Shown here in pieces: positions 48,086 to 55,331 of a stretch of 55,341 nt of DNA. Position numbers and translations under genes: made by a program. The DNA comes from Lentisphaerota bacterium. Lineage in GTDB: Bacteria > Verrucomicrobiota > Lentisphaeria > Oligosphaerales > JABHEG01. The notes beneath the pieces are model-generated. The model was not told where the DNA came from. It did no database searches and saw nothing but the letters and a program-made list of their open reading frames with translations. The stretch covers positions 1 to 55,341 of the forward strand of contig JABHEG010000286.1 of NCBI GenBank assembly GCA_018676675.1. The letters run 5' to 3'. Position 1 is the stretch's first letter; each line of letters opens with the position of its first letter.

Positions 48086-48685
48086 TATTTTGGGCACCCA
48101 GAAAAGCCTCTCTGAGCTTGAGAAGGTCGGGCTTGCGTGGCTAAGGTCAGGGCTGTGGCGAGCTGTGCAGCAGCAATACACAAGCCTGCAAAGAGAGTAC
48201 TTGCTGGCGCCGGTGTGTTGCTGCCCAATGCGGTGTGCGTTCGGCCTACCTCAAATCCTTTCTTCCTCATCCCTGTAATCCCCCCGTAACTCATGCCCCG
48301 ACCAGCCAACCGCAGTACAATTGCGGACGTGGTGCGGAGGCATGCGAGGTGATTACCATCCCGGCGGCAATGGTATCTTCCATTTGGCCTATTCAGACTT
48401 ATCGATGCCAGGTTCTTGAGGGGAGAAATGGGGGCTGTGGTCAAGTCTACATATACATAGAACGCCATGTCCATAACAGGTTCACGGCCTGGTCCCGGCT
48501 TGGCTTGGTGAGGTGCTCTTTGGCCGTCTGGTTTCCCATGAGTAATCGTGAACAAACTGACGTAAAGCCATGGGAAACCACAGACATGGACACTGAGGAC
48601 CGACCACAAAGGCGACACACCTAGTCGCCGTAGCAGTACTGCGATGTGCTATACGAAAGCATCCGGAAAAAGAGGAGAGCAAGCA
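48086..48685. other. Gene-free left end of the element
   Basis: About 600 bp without a convincing gene. A 178-codon minus-strand frame (48082-48618) lacks a ribosome site and its Ser-, Arg- and Thr-rich product does not look like a protein. A short hairpin CCGCA/TGCGG is at about 48,309-48,325, and a 12-bp inverted repeat at 48529-48580 is listed separately. Attachment-site sequence would be expected near 48,070-48,110 but cannot be recognised without the other end. Confidence 0.5.
48529..48580. promoter_or_regulatory. 12-bp perfect inverted repeat upstream of the ribbon-helix-helix genes
   Basis: TGGTTTCCCATG (48529-48540) and CATGGGAAACCA (48569-48580) are exact complements with a 28-base spacer, ending 105 bp before the first gene of the pair. 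It could be an operator for autoregulation by the RHH proteins, or a structural site at the end of the element. Confidence 0.55.
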
Positions 48686-49030
48686 ATGAGAACGAGAACC
48701 AAAGACCCGTCACAGCGGGACACGGTGATGGTCCGTGTCGAGGTACGTCGCAGCTACCACGAGCAGATCAAGCAGCTGTCGTATTTGGACCGTACGCCAA
48801 TCTACAAGATCATCGGGGAGGCACTGGCTGCAGGCATTCCCAAGACTAAACAGCGTGTGTCCAACGACCTTGCCGAGCGCAAGAAGAGAGAGCAGACGAT
48901 GAAGCAAGCCAGCGATCCCCGAACCAGCTGGGCCATACCGACTGAAGGCAACGGACAGACGGAAGCGGCGACAGCCGCAGCGCAAGAATCAGAGGAGAAA
49001 GTCAACGATGAGAAACGTGACGACAGTTGA
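48686..49030 (+). CDS. Small ribbon-helix-helix-type DNA-binding protein
   Basis: The ATG at 48686 (114 residues) has GAGGAG about 7 bases upstream; the frame runs 14 codons further back without a better site. After a charged N-terminus, Val-Met-Val-Arg-Val-Glu-Val gives a beta-strand, followed by two helices (Ser-Tyr-His-Glu-Gln-Ile-Lys-Gln-Leu, then Ile-Tyr-Lys-Ile-Ile-Gly-Glu-Ala-Leu), the strand-helix-helix layout of CopG/Arc/ParG-type proteins. The C-terminal half is polar and looks disordered. It overlaps the next gene by 23 bp. A role as element repressor or partition protein is likely but inferred. Confidence 0.72.
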   Translation: MRTRTKDPSQRDTVMVRVEVRRSYHEQIKQLSYLDRTPIYKIIGEALAAGIPKTKQRVSNDLAERKKREQTMKQASDPRTSWAIPTEGNGQTEAATAAAQESEEKVNDEKRDDS

Positions 49031-49238
49031 AATAGATCGAGACACCCATGCTCAACTGCGTGCCCTCGCTGAGCAGTCGGGCTTTAAGATCAGGAACCTG
49101 ACGGCGCTACTGCTTCAGGAAGGCATGTCAGTGTTCGCGGCAAAATACCCGGAGTTCTCGGGTATTGCATCGAGGGGGGTGCCGCCAGTTGGACACAGCC
49201 TAACCGACATGCCCCTTACTGACACAGACGGTGAATAA
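49008..49238 (+). CDS. Second small ribbon-helix-helix-type protein
   Basis: The 76-residue protein starts at an ATG inside the previous gene, with GAGGAG about 12 bases upstream, so translation is probably coupled. Thr-Thr-Val-Glu-Ile-Asp forms the strand, His-Ala-Gln-Leu-Arg-Ala-Leu-Ala the first helix and Leu-Thr-Ala-Leu-Leu-Leu-Gln-Glu-Gly the second, a good CopG/Arc-like pattern. The tail (about 50-76) is Pro- and Asp-rich. It may heterodimerise with, or act as antagonist of, the protein encoded just upstream. It could also be an antitoxin, but no toxin gene follows directly. Confidence 0.75.
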   Translation: MRNVTTVEIDRDTHAQLRALAEQSGFKIRNLTALLLQEGMSVFAAKYPEFSGIASRGVPPVGHSLTDMPLTDTDGE

Positions 49239-49321
49239 TCCCCAGCCGTGGCCTTTCCGCTTGTCTAGATGAACACCGTGACGTCCACCGAAAATTGTGC
49301 TGACCCAGTCTCGTTCGGGGC

Positions 49322-49350
49322 TTGCACAGCTTGCGAGTTCATGGTATTTT
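49322..49350 (+). promoter_or_regulatory. Sigma-70-like promoter
   Basis: TTGCAC (49322-49327), a 17-base spacer and TATTTT (49345-49350) form a good -35/-10 pair, the clearest I saw in the window. The nearest downstream gene is 450 bp away, and a hairpin lies about 18 bases after the -10, which would place it at the very start of the transcript. Confidence 0.45.
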
Positions 49351-49694
49351 ACGGGACATGCCTCACAGCAGGCATTCAGGCACTCAACTGCCTGCAAATC
49401 AAGAAATCTGGGAAACGAGCGAAAGGGAAAAACGTCTCAACTGCCGCGTTCGACAGTAAACGGACGGTGGCTATCCCAGGTTGATTTGTAGAGCGGTCTC
49501 GCCTTTCTGTTATCCCTGACCTGTTTTCTTCTCGTGGTTACTCTCTCCTCTGCGTGAAGCCAAAACAGATTCAGACCCTCACATCATGATGTGTCGGCGC
49601 GTCCAACTCTCTTCTCCTTCTTCGGGTCAGCTTCCTACCATCTTCTGCTGAGCGTGACCACGCGGTCGTGTGGATCACCAGTTGTGTTCCCATC

Positions 49695-49710
49695 GGATCG
49701 AGCGATCCGT
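49695..49710. promoter_or_regulatory. 16-bp palindrome, possible protein-binding site
   Basis: CGGATCGAGCGATCCG has perfect 7-bp arms around two central bases. It lies 93 bp before the acidic-protein gene, a plausible position for an operator. Confidence 0.45.
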
Positions 49711-49802
49711 TAGACCACCAACAGCTCACCTGTAGAGAGAAGCAAACGTCTGCACGTAAGCCGACACACACTCGGAAGTAACAAACACAAGGAAACAGCA
49801 AG

Positions 49803-50084
49803 ATGGCCCTTAACCTAAACGAGATATTGGAAGACGAGAAGGGGACACCACAACCCTCCTCTTCCGAAGACGTGATCGACAGGATGGACGAACCCTCAGA
49901 AGAAGAGCAAGATGCCGGAATGGGATCCCCGTCCTCCGGACTCAATTCCGTGGTGGAAGCCGTAAGAGGCTTCGCGCTAGATCTGCACGAAGCCCTGCGA
50001 CAACTGTCGGATAGAGACCTGATATTTCTGGCTGATGCGATCACGCAAGTGCAGAAGGATAGGTACGCTAGCGTGCCATTCTAG
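49803..50084 (+). CDS. Small acidic protein of unknown function
   Basis: This 93-residue protein has AAGGAA about 8 bases before its ATG. Residues 10-50 are rich in Glu, Asp, Ser and Pro and probably disordered; residues 48-85 form one or two amphipathic helices (Val-Glu-Ala-Val-Arg-Gly-Phe-Ala-Leu-Asp-Leu-His-Glu-Ala-Leu). I do not recognise a family. It lies directly upstream of the primase-helicase gene on the same strand and could be an accessory replication or DNA-mimic protein; that is only a guess from charge and position. Confidence 0.65.
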   Translation: MALNLNEILEDEKGTPQPSSSEDVIDRMDEPSEEEQDAGMGSPSSGLNSVVEAVRGFALDLHEALRQLSDRDLIFLADAITQVQKDRYASVPF

Positions 50085-50254
50085 GAGGAAGGCCCTGCCG
50101 AAAGCACGGGCTCCACATGTCATCCATACGATCAACAACAATACCCAAATCTGGGCAGAGGCGGTCACAAAACCGTGGCCGCCTCTCGCCCCACTATCAG
50201 GAGACACCGACATGGCCCCGAACACGAACAACACTGCCAAAAGGCTACACGAAA

Positions 50255-53080
50255 ATGTCAATACGAACACACGGGCAAAATGCCCAGCAACCCGCTGTCG
50301 ATCTATGGACAGCAACCGATCCCAACACCCTTTCCGCCATGAACGACCCCAGCAGATTGCCAGAGATTCTGGAAGCCCTTGGCTACCGCCATGATGACCG
50401 CGTTAAGTTCGCGAGCCTCACGCGCACGACCACAGACTGGGACACAGGATGGTTGTGCCTCGCCAGTATGAGCATTGAGAAGATCGTCAGCAATTGGACC
50501 GAGCAGCTATGCACCACTCCCGACGTAGCCGTCATCATGAACCAGGAGATCCCCGTCCAAGACCTCTACATGGGTTTCTGCACGCACGATGGAGCGCGTA
50601 AGTTCACCAAAGCGAACATGGTCGAGTGTACCCACCTGGTCCTGGATGTGGATGTCGGGACAGCAGGTCATAGAAACGCGAGCGCGTACGAAACTGCGGA
50701 GGAAGCTCTTGCGGCTGTTTCCGGCTTTCTGCCACCACCCACGATGGTACTGAACACGGGAGGCGGACTCAACCTCTATTTCAGGCTTGCTGAACGCCTC
50801 GACGTGCAGGAGCATCTTCAGGAGATTGAGGCACTGTCTAAACGTGCAAGCTACGCCGTCAAGGGAGACACCTGCCATTCTGTGGATCACATCTTCAGGT
50901 TTCCACTGTCCATCAACTGGAAACTGATGGGAGAGACGCGTCGAACCACTATCCTACAGTTCCGTCCCGACGTCGATTACACCCTCGATGAACTGAATGC
51001 ATATCTTGATGCACGGGATGTCCCGGAAGCAGAAGAGATACAGTCAGTAACGAAGGCTTCTTCTGGAAGCCAATCCCAATCATCGGGGAGTTTTGACTCT
51101 TCCGCATGGGGCTATCACATGGTAATGGATGCGGTTGCTGCGAAAGTGCCCGAGCGACAGATCATATCGAAGCTGAAAAGGGTGCCCGATGTGTGGTCGC
51201 ACTACAACACAGAGAACCGTGCCAGAGCAGACATTCGGCGAATCCGGAAGAAGCTACTGGGAGGACTGCCCAGACCTCGGACGCCGGTTGAGAATGTTGA
51301 GATGGATATCAGTTTGTCTCTCCCTGCCATTGCTGAACCCCGCCGCATCTTCGATGAGGAAGTATTCCCGACGCAGAATGAGCGTATCGACGCCGTTCTC
51401 GGTCTGCTTGATACGGCCATCCAGAGTGGTCGAAATGTGATCTTCAATCTGCCGTGCGGCTCAAGCAAGACGACCAGCGCCATCATCACCGTCGCCGGAA
51501 ATGCGAGCAATAGCAATCGGTTCTGGTTCGTGACCGAGAAGGTTGCCAATGTCAGGAGGATTGCTGAAACACTTCGTATTCTGGGCTGTAACGCAGTCGA
51601 GTGGCATGGCTTCCATGAAGCCGTCTGTGAGCAGAAACTGACCTACCAGGAGTTCCGGGACTGCGACACGATACCGTGCCGTGAATGTGAGCACCAACAA
51701 GGCTGCACAGCAACCAACCGTATCCTTGCGACAGGTGGCCGTTGGGACTGTCCTACTGCCGACGTGGTAGTAACTACACATGCACACTGGAGAGCGGCGA
51801 TGTTGAGTGGCAAAATACCCTCTTCATTGCGAGCGGTCATTGTTGATGAAGCTCCCATGCTCTCGGAAACTCTGACCCTCACTGAGGCCGACATGTCCCG
51901 ACTGCGGCGGATGTTCAGTCCATGTGCAGACATTGCTCAGAGCGTCTGTGAGGACCTGGCTTTGGTGATCCGAGCAACAGCAGATGGGGACTGTCGGCGT
52001 GTGACATTGAATGGGATAAGACGGAGGACACGGTTGCTCAAACAGTGCGTGCTCACGCGACACGAAGCAGGTGAACTCGATGATAGTGATCTCCAGCTCG
52101 CTCTTGAGTTGATTGCCTTTGCCGCGCGTGGCAGCGATGTGTATGCAGTGCTGTACTACAAGAACGGTGAAAAACGAACTGGAGCACATTACAGGCTCAT
52201 AACCGGCAAGGTCCAAATCCGCACGGATGTACAGCATATCGTGTTGGACGGATCAGCCAAACTGTCGGACGTAGAGTGGGTAGATTTCACCATTTGGCAA
52301 GCCCCTGAATTACTGCCGACCTATCCGAACACCACCATTCACATCATCAAAGCCAATCCGTCAAAGACCAAGCTCTCGGACAGCCAGACTTTCAAGAGTC
52401 TTGAGAGCACCGCCCTGAACGTGATACAAGCTCGCCCGGATTGCCTGAGGTCAATCGTCTTCCGGAACAAGACTGCCACTGAGAAGATCGCGAAGGACGT
52501 TGAGGGTCTCTCAGTGCTGATCGACATGTCCGGTGTTGCAGTAATCCCGATGACGAGAGGTGAGCACAAAGGCTCAAACGATGGTAAGGAGGCGGACGCA
52601 GCCGTCGTTGCGATGTCACTGTTCTACGACGCGAGCTACTACGTCCTTCGCACGGCTCTTGCCACTGGTAGCGGCATTGCCTCCACACGGATATGGCAGA
52701 CGGGAAAGACCTTCCAGTTTCCGAAGATGAAGCGGAATGGCGGGTATACCGACAAGCAGATTCACCAAGCCTTTGTCCGTGCTACCGCAGACGATCTGTA
52801 CCAGGCGATCATGCGTGGGAAGATCCGGACGGATGCAGATGCCGTGTATGACGTAGTCTGCTTGCTGGACAGTCCTGAAGTGATCTCACTTCTGACTGAT
52901 GATTTGCCGGGCTGCACCATTCTGATTGACGGTAGCAATATCATCATGCGAATGATGGCAGGCGATAGTGAAACGCAACTTGCCAAGAGCTTCCAGAGCG
53001 GTAAGGAGCCAGAGGCAGACAGACAGAAACTAAAGAGGATAATTGAGGCATTCTATGAGTGTTGGTGCGACCGTCCGTAG
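50255..53080 (+). CDS. RepB-like primase fused to an XPD/DinG-like helicase (element replication protein)
   Basis: I use the ATG at 50255 (941 residues), with AAAAGG 10 bases upstream; an earlier ATG at 50117 adds 46 low-complexity residues. Residues 20-240 resemble archaeo-eukaryotic-type RepB primases: Leu-Val-Leu-Asp131-Val-Asp133 followed by Asn-Thr-Gly-Gly-Gly-Leu-Asn-Leu-Tyr-Phe-Arg (about 168-178). A P-loop-like Asn-Leu-Pro-Cys-Gly-Ser-Ser-Lys405-Thr406 begins the helicase part; it has Ser where Walker A normally has Gly. Cysteines 458, 470, 475, 478 and 484 lie between this and the Walker B Asp531-Glu-Ala-Pro, where DinG and XPD helicases carry their 4Fe-4S cluster. The C-terminus contains Ile-Leu-Ile-Asp-Gly-Ser-Asn-Ile. 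It probably initiates element replication. Confidence 0.85.
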   Translation: MSIRTHGQNAQQPAVDLWTATDPNTLSAMNDPSRLPEILEALGYRHDDRVKFASLTRTTTDWDTGWLCLASMSIEKIVSNWTEQLCTTPDVAVIMNQEIPVQDLYMGFCTHDGARKFTKANMVECTHLVLDVDVGTAGHRNASAYETAEEALAAVSGFLPPPTMVLNTGGGLNLYFRLAERLDVQEHLQEIEALSKRASYAVKGDTCHSVDHIFRFPLSINWKLMGETRRTTILQFRPDVDYTLDELNAYLDARDVPEAEEIQSVTKASSGSQSQSSGSFDSSAWGYHMVMDAVAAKVPERQIISKLKRVPDVWSHYNTENRARADIRRIRKKLLGGLPRPRTPVENVEMDISLSLPAIAEPRRIFDEEVFPTQNERIDAVLGLLDTAIQSGRNVIFNLPCGSSKTTSAIITVAGNASNSNRFWFVTEKVANVRRIAETLRILGCNAVEWHGFHEAVCEQKLTYQEFRDCDTIPCRECEHQQGCTATNRILATGGRWDCPTADVVVTTHAHWRAAMLSGKIPSSLRAVIVDEAPMLSETLTLTEADMSRLRRMFSPCADIAQSVCEDLALVIRATADGDCRRVTLNGIRRRTRLLKQCVLTRHEAGELDDSDLQLALELIAFAARGSDVYAVLYYKNGEKRTGAHYRLITGKVQIRTDVQHIVLDGSAKLSDVEWVDFTIWQAPELLPTYPNTTIHIIKANPSKTKLSDSQTFKSLESTALNVIQARPDCLRSIVFRNKTATEKIAKDVEGLSVLIDMSGVAVIPMTRGEHKGSNDGKEADAAVVAMSLFYDASYYVLRTALATGSGIASTRIWQTGKTFQFPKMKRNGGYTDKQIHQAFVRATADDLYQAIMRGKIRTDADAVYDVVCLLDSPEVISLLTDDLPGCTILIDGSNIIMRMMAGDSETQLAKSFQSGKEPEADRQKLKRIIEAFYECWCDRP

Positions 53081-53106
53081 CCTGTCATGACACACCTCTA
53101 AAGAAG

Positions 53107-53150
53107 AACCCAAGGTTGCTATAATAATACCTATATGGCAACCTTGGGTT
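53107..53150. repeat. First of two related inverted repeats after the primase-helicase gene
   Basis: AACCCAAGGTTGC (53107-53119) and GCAACCTTGGGTT (53138-53150) are perfect complements around an 18-base AT-rich spacer. It begins 27 bp after the stop codon. The following bases have only three consecutive T residues, so a terminator function is possible but weak. Confidence 0.9.
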
Positions 53151-53207
53151 TCATATTACTGGTTGGTATCACCACGTCATTGCGGACCGGAAGTGGTCAG
53201 GTACAGG

Positions 53208-53251
53208 AACCCAAGGTTGCTATAAAGAAACATTAAGAGGTAACCTTGGGT
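53208..53251. repeat. Second related inverted repeat
   Basis: The left half repeats the first exactly over 18 bases (AACCCAAGGTTGCTATAA at 53208-53225, as at 53107-53124); the right arm AACCTTGGGT (53242-53251) pairs over 10 bp. The two sites lie 101 bp apart in the same orientation, as expected for paired binding or recombination sites or a replication origin. Confidence 0.9.
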
Positions 53252-54006
53252 ATCCCAAATGTTCTCAATTCGTGTTAGATGGGTTGTCAGGTAAGGTGTG
53301 TCTAGCCAGGCAACGCTACAACCCTTGGTTATTCGCCAATCGAGACATCTGTAGCTTCACAGCAATTCGTGTCCGCTCCGTCCACGTCAGAATGGAACAG
53401 CTGTATCGGTGCGCGACCGTGAACCAAAACTGCTCCTTGTATCAACGTGGTGCTGATGGTCCCAGCATCCTCTTCAGAACGCCATAGAGGCTCCTGAGAA
53501 GCTTCTGGCTTGGCGACGCACGAACTGCACGTGTCAGCATCATTCACAGCCAAAAAGGCTGTGTCACGGCACAGGAGAACTGAACCACAATGGGCCTACG
53601 AGACGCCTGAGACGATCTATACCACTTCTGCTGCACTAAGCCCACGATTTCTCCCGCTACGATCCTGAGAATGTCGTATCTTGATCGTGGCGTATCCTGG
53701 GGCCGTTGATCTCATGCCAGTCCATATCCGTGAGGCTGACCAGATGACCTCCACTGAATCCTCGTGCCGCACAGCATGGCCATCGCAGCCCTCGCTGCCC
53801 TCACCCGGCCCATCACATGGCTCGACACCCAACGCGTGCCCAGGTGCCTGTAATGTGGCTGTGTCGGCATGGCATTGGTTGTGCCTTGCGCTAGACAGTA
53901 AGCAGAACGAAGTTAGTATTCCTTGCAGCTTGGCATGGGCAGTGAACTGGAACTGCTCACCATTTCCTGCTGCCGGATTACCGTTGCCAAAGATCAGGAG
54001 GGTAGC

Positions 54007-54993
54007 ATGCGCTCACGAGCAAGGCAGATGCTCGACAAGTCGGTTTCCTCAATGCTCTCGGCTATCGAGATCTACAACAAACCCAATTTCCTCTACCGCG
54101 AAGAGACATTTTCGATCCTGGCTGTGAATGCATGGGAACTACTGCTGAAGGCGCGCATTCTTCAGCTTGGTAGAAACAAAATCAGCGTGATTCTTGTGTA
54201 CGAACATCACACGCTTCGGGATGGATCTCGGTCCCAGAAGCTATACCGCAAGAAGAACCGGTGCGGCAACCACATATCGCTAGGATTGTTCAAGGCCTTC
54301 GACAGCCTTGTCAACGATTACGGAGATGACATTGAAGCATGTGTCAGGTCTAACCTAGAAGCATTGACCGAGATAAGGGACAATGCCGTTCACTTCATGA
54401 ACCGTGACTTCGACCTTCGCAAGACCGTTCATGAACTCGGATCAGCCAGTGCGCGGAACTACCTGCGTCTGGTCCGACAGTGGTTTGGGGTCGATTTGAG
54501 AGAATACAACATATTTCTCATGCCAATCGCTTTCGTTCGGGACTGTGATTCCGCTGAAGGCATTGCACTCAACTCACAGGAGAGGAAGGTTCTGGAGTTC
54601 GTCAGATCGCTGAATGCTGATGAGTTTGCCAAAGCGGGGTCCGAGTTCTGCTTCTCCTTGGATATAGATATTCGGATGCGCCGAACGGGTAGCGACGGCA
54701 AGGCCGAGGTCACCCTATCCAACTCTCCCGAAGCTGTGCCAGTAAGGTTAGAAGAAGAGGATATTCGAGAGAAATATCCATGGGACTACAAAATTCTGTC
54801 AACAAGACTTCGCAAGCGATACTATGACTTCAAGGAAAATCAGGATTACCACAAAACACGAAAGGAACTTGAGAAAGATGAACGATTCTGCAAATCCCGT
54901 TACCTTGATCCAGGCAACCAAAGAAGCTCGAGGAAGAACTTCTATAACCCAAATATCCTGAAGGAGTTTGACAGGTTCTACACAAGAACTTGA
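54007..54993 (+). CDS. DUF3644-type protein with a HEPN ribonuclease motif
   Basis: The ATG at 54007 (328 residues) sits 6 bases after AGGAGG, the best ribosome site in the element; the frame extends 28 codons upstream but those residues look non-coding. Residues 1-160 are helical, with Phe-Leu-Tyr-Arg-Glu-Glu-Thr-Phe and Asn-Ala-Trp-Glu-Leu-Leu-Leu-Lys-Ala-Arg, which I recognise as the DUF3644 type. Arg124-Asp125-Asn-Ala-Val-His129 fits the R-[N/D/H]-x3-H motif of HEPN ribonucleases. The C-terminal half (about 190-328) is charged and may bind substrate or partner. HEPN proteins act as toxins or anti-phage RNases; that role here is inferred. No antitoxin gene was identified beside it. Confidence 0.85.
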   Translation: MRSRARQMLDKSVSSMLSAIEIYNKPNFLYREETFSILAVNAWELLLKARILQLGRNKISVILVYEHHTLRDGSRSQKLYRKKNRCGNHISLGLFKAFDSLVNDYGDDIEACVRSNLEALTEIRDNAVHFMNRDFDLRKTVHELGSASARNYLRLVRQWFGVDLREYNIFLMPIAFVRDCDSAEGIALNSQERKVLEFVRSLNADEFAKAGSEFCFSLDIDIRMRRTGSDGKAEVTLSNSPEAVPVRLEEEDIREKYPWDYKILSTRLRKRYYDFKENQDYHKTRKELEKDERFCKSRYLDPGNQRSSRKNFYNPNILKEFDRFYTRT

Positions 54994-55331
54994 GCTGGGC
55001 ACGTATGGAGAAGAGGCCTGAATAGAAATGGACCCTCTGCGGGGGAATTTCCCGATTTTTCATATTCCGCGAATCGGAGAAGCAGAACTCCGTTCCATAT
55101 TGCCGAAACTGGTTCTTTTGAGATCAGAAAGGAAGTACCTTTTCTGGAACTGTTTTTTGGGATCATCAGAATCGACGAAGTGGAACGTTCTGGAGAAGGG
55201 GTCAATGCCGTCAACTTAAGCGGGCAGAATGCCATGGCACCTGTTGCGGCGCAGGCGGTTAGCGCTATATTGGCAGTGTCTCAGGTGGGCGCCGAACAGT
55301 GCAAGCCAGCAAGTAAGGAGTGACCGCAAGA
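54994..55331. other. 338-bp stretch before the right-edge gene
   Basis: A 63-codon plus-strand frame (55028-55219) follows the DUF3644 gene by 34 bp, but its ribosome site is poor; its product (Arg-Lys-Tyr-Leu-Phe-Trp-Asn-Cys-Phe) could be real or a remnant, and I rate it at about 0.25. The rest contains a promoter match at 55244-55271 and nothing else I recognise. Confidence 0.4.
55244..55271 (+). promoter_or_regulatory. Promoter-like pair before the right-edge gene
   Basis: TTGCGG (55244-55249), a 16-base spacer and TATATT (55266-55271) lie 60 bp before a good ribosome site and ATG at the window edge. This supports the start of a new transcription unit there. Confidence 0.4.

Larger units (their letters stand above)
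49239..49802. other. 564-bp gene-free region with promoter-like and palindromic sites
   Basis: No convincing gene: a 71-codon frame at 49269-49484 has no ribosome site and an implausible Cys- and Thr-rich product. The region holds a good promoter match (49322-49350), a hairpin downstream of it, GCAGGCA/TGCCTGC at 49368-49395, and a 16-bp near-perfect palindrome CGGATCGAGCGATCCG at 49695-49710. A small regulatory RNA or a replication-control region is possible. Confidence 0.5.
53081..54006. other. 926-bp gene-free region with paired inverted repeats
   Basis: Apart from the two related inverted repeats at 53107-53251, this stretch has a hairpin CACAGCC/GGCTGTG with an AAAAA loop at 53545-53563 and a degenerate half-site (AACCCTTGGTT) at about 53320. 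Frames of 71 and 74 codons overlap on opposite strands at 53272-53553, but neither has a ribosome site nor a protein-like composition. It may be the origin or a control region of the element. Confidence 0.5.

Noticed and set aside
48082..48618. 178-codon minus-strand frame at the element's left end
   Set aside because: No ribosome site, and an amino-acid composition rich in Ser, Arg and Thr without strand or helix pattern. Kept as unexplained DNA rather than a gene.
49269..49484. 71-codon frame
   Set aside because: It lacks a ribosome site and has an implausible composition; the promoter-like pair lies inside it.
49672..49740. Possible tRNA
   Set aside because: A 16-bp palindrome gave a cloverleaf-like impression, but no T-loop or acceptor pairing could be built.
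50213..50394. 60-codon frame starting MAPNTNN with a GGAG upstream
   Set aside because: It overlaps the start of the primase-helicase gene, and its product is low-complexity. It may be a leader, but there is too little support.
53107..53251. Rho-independent terminators after the primase-helicase gene
   Set aside because: The stems are good, but the loops are long and AT-rich and there is no T-run; the exact 18-base duplication fits paired sites better.
53272..53553. Two small frames on opposite strands (71 and 74 codons)
   Set aside because: They overlap each other, and neither has a ribosome site or a recognisable motif.
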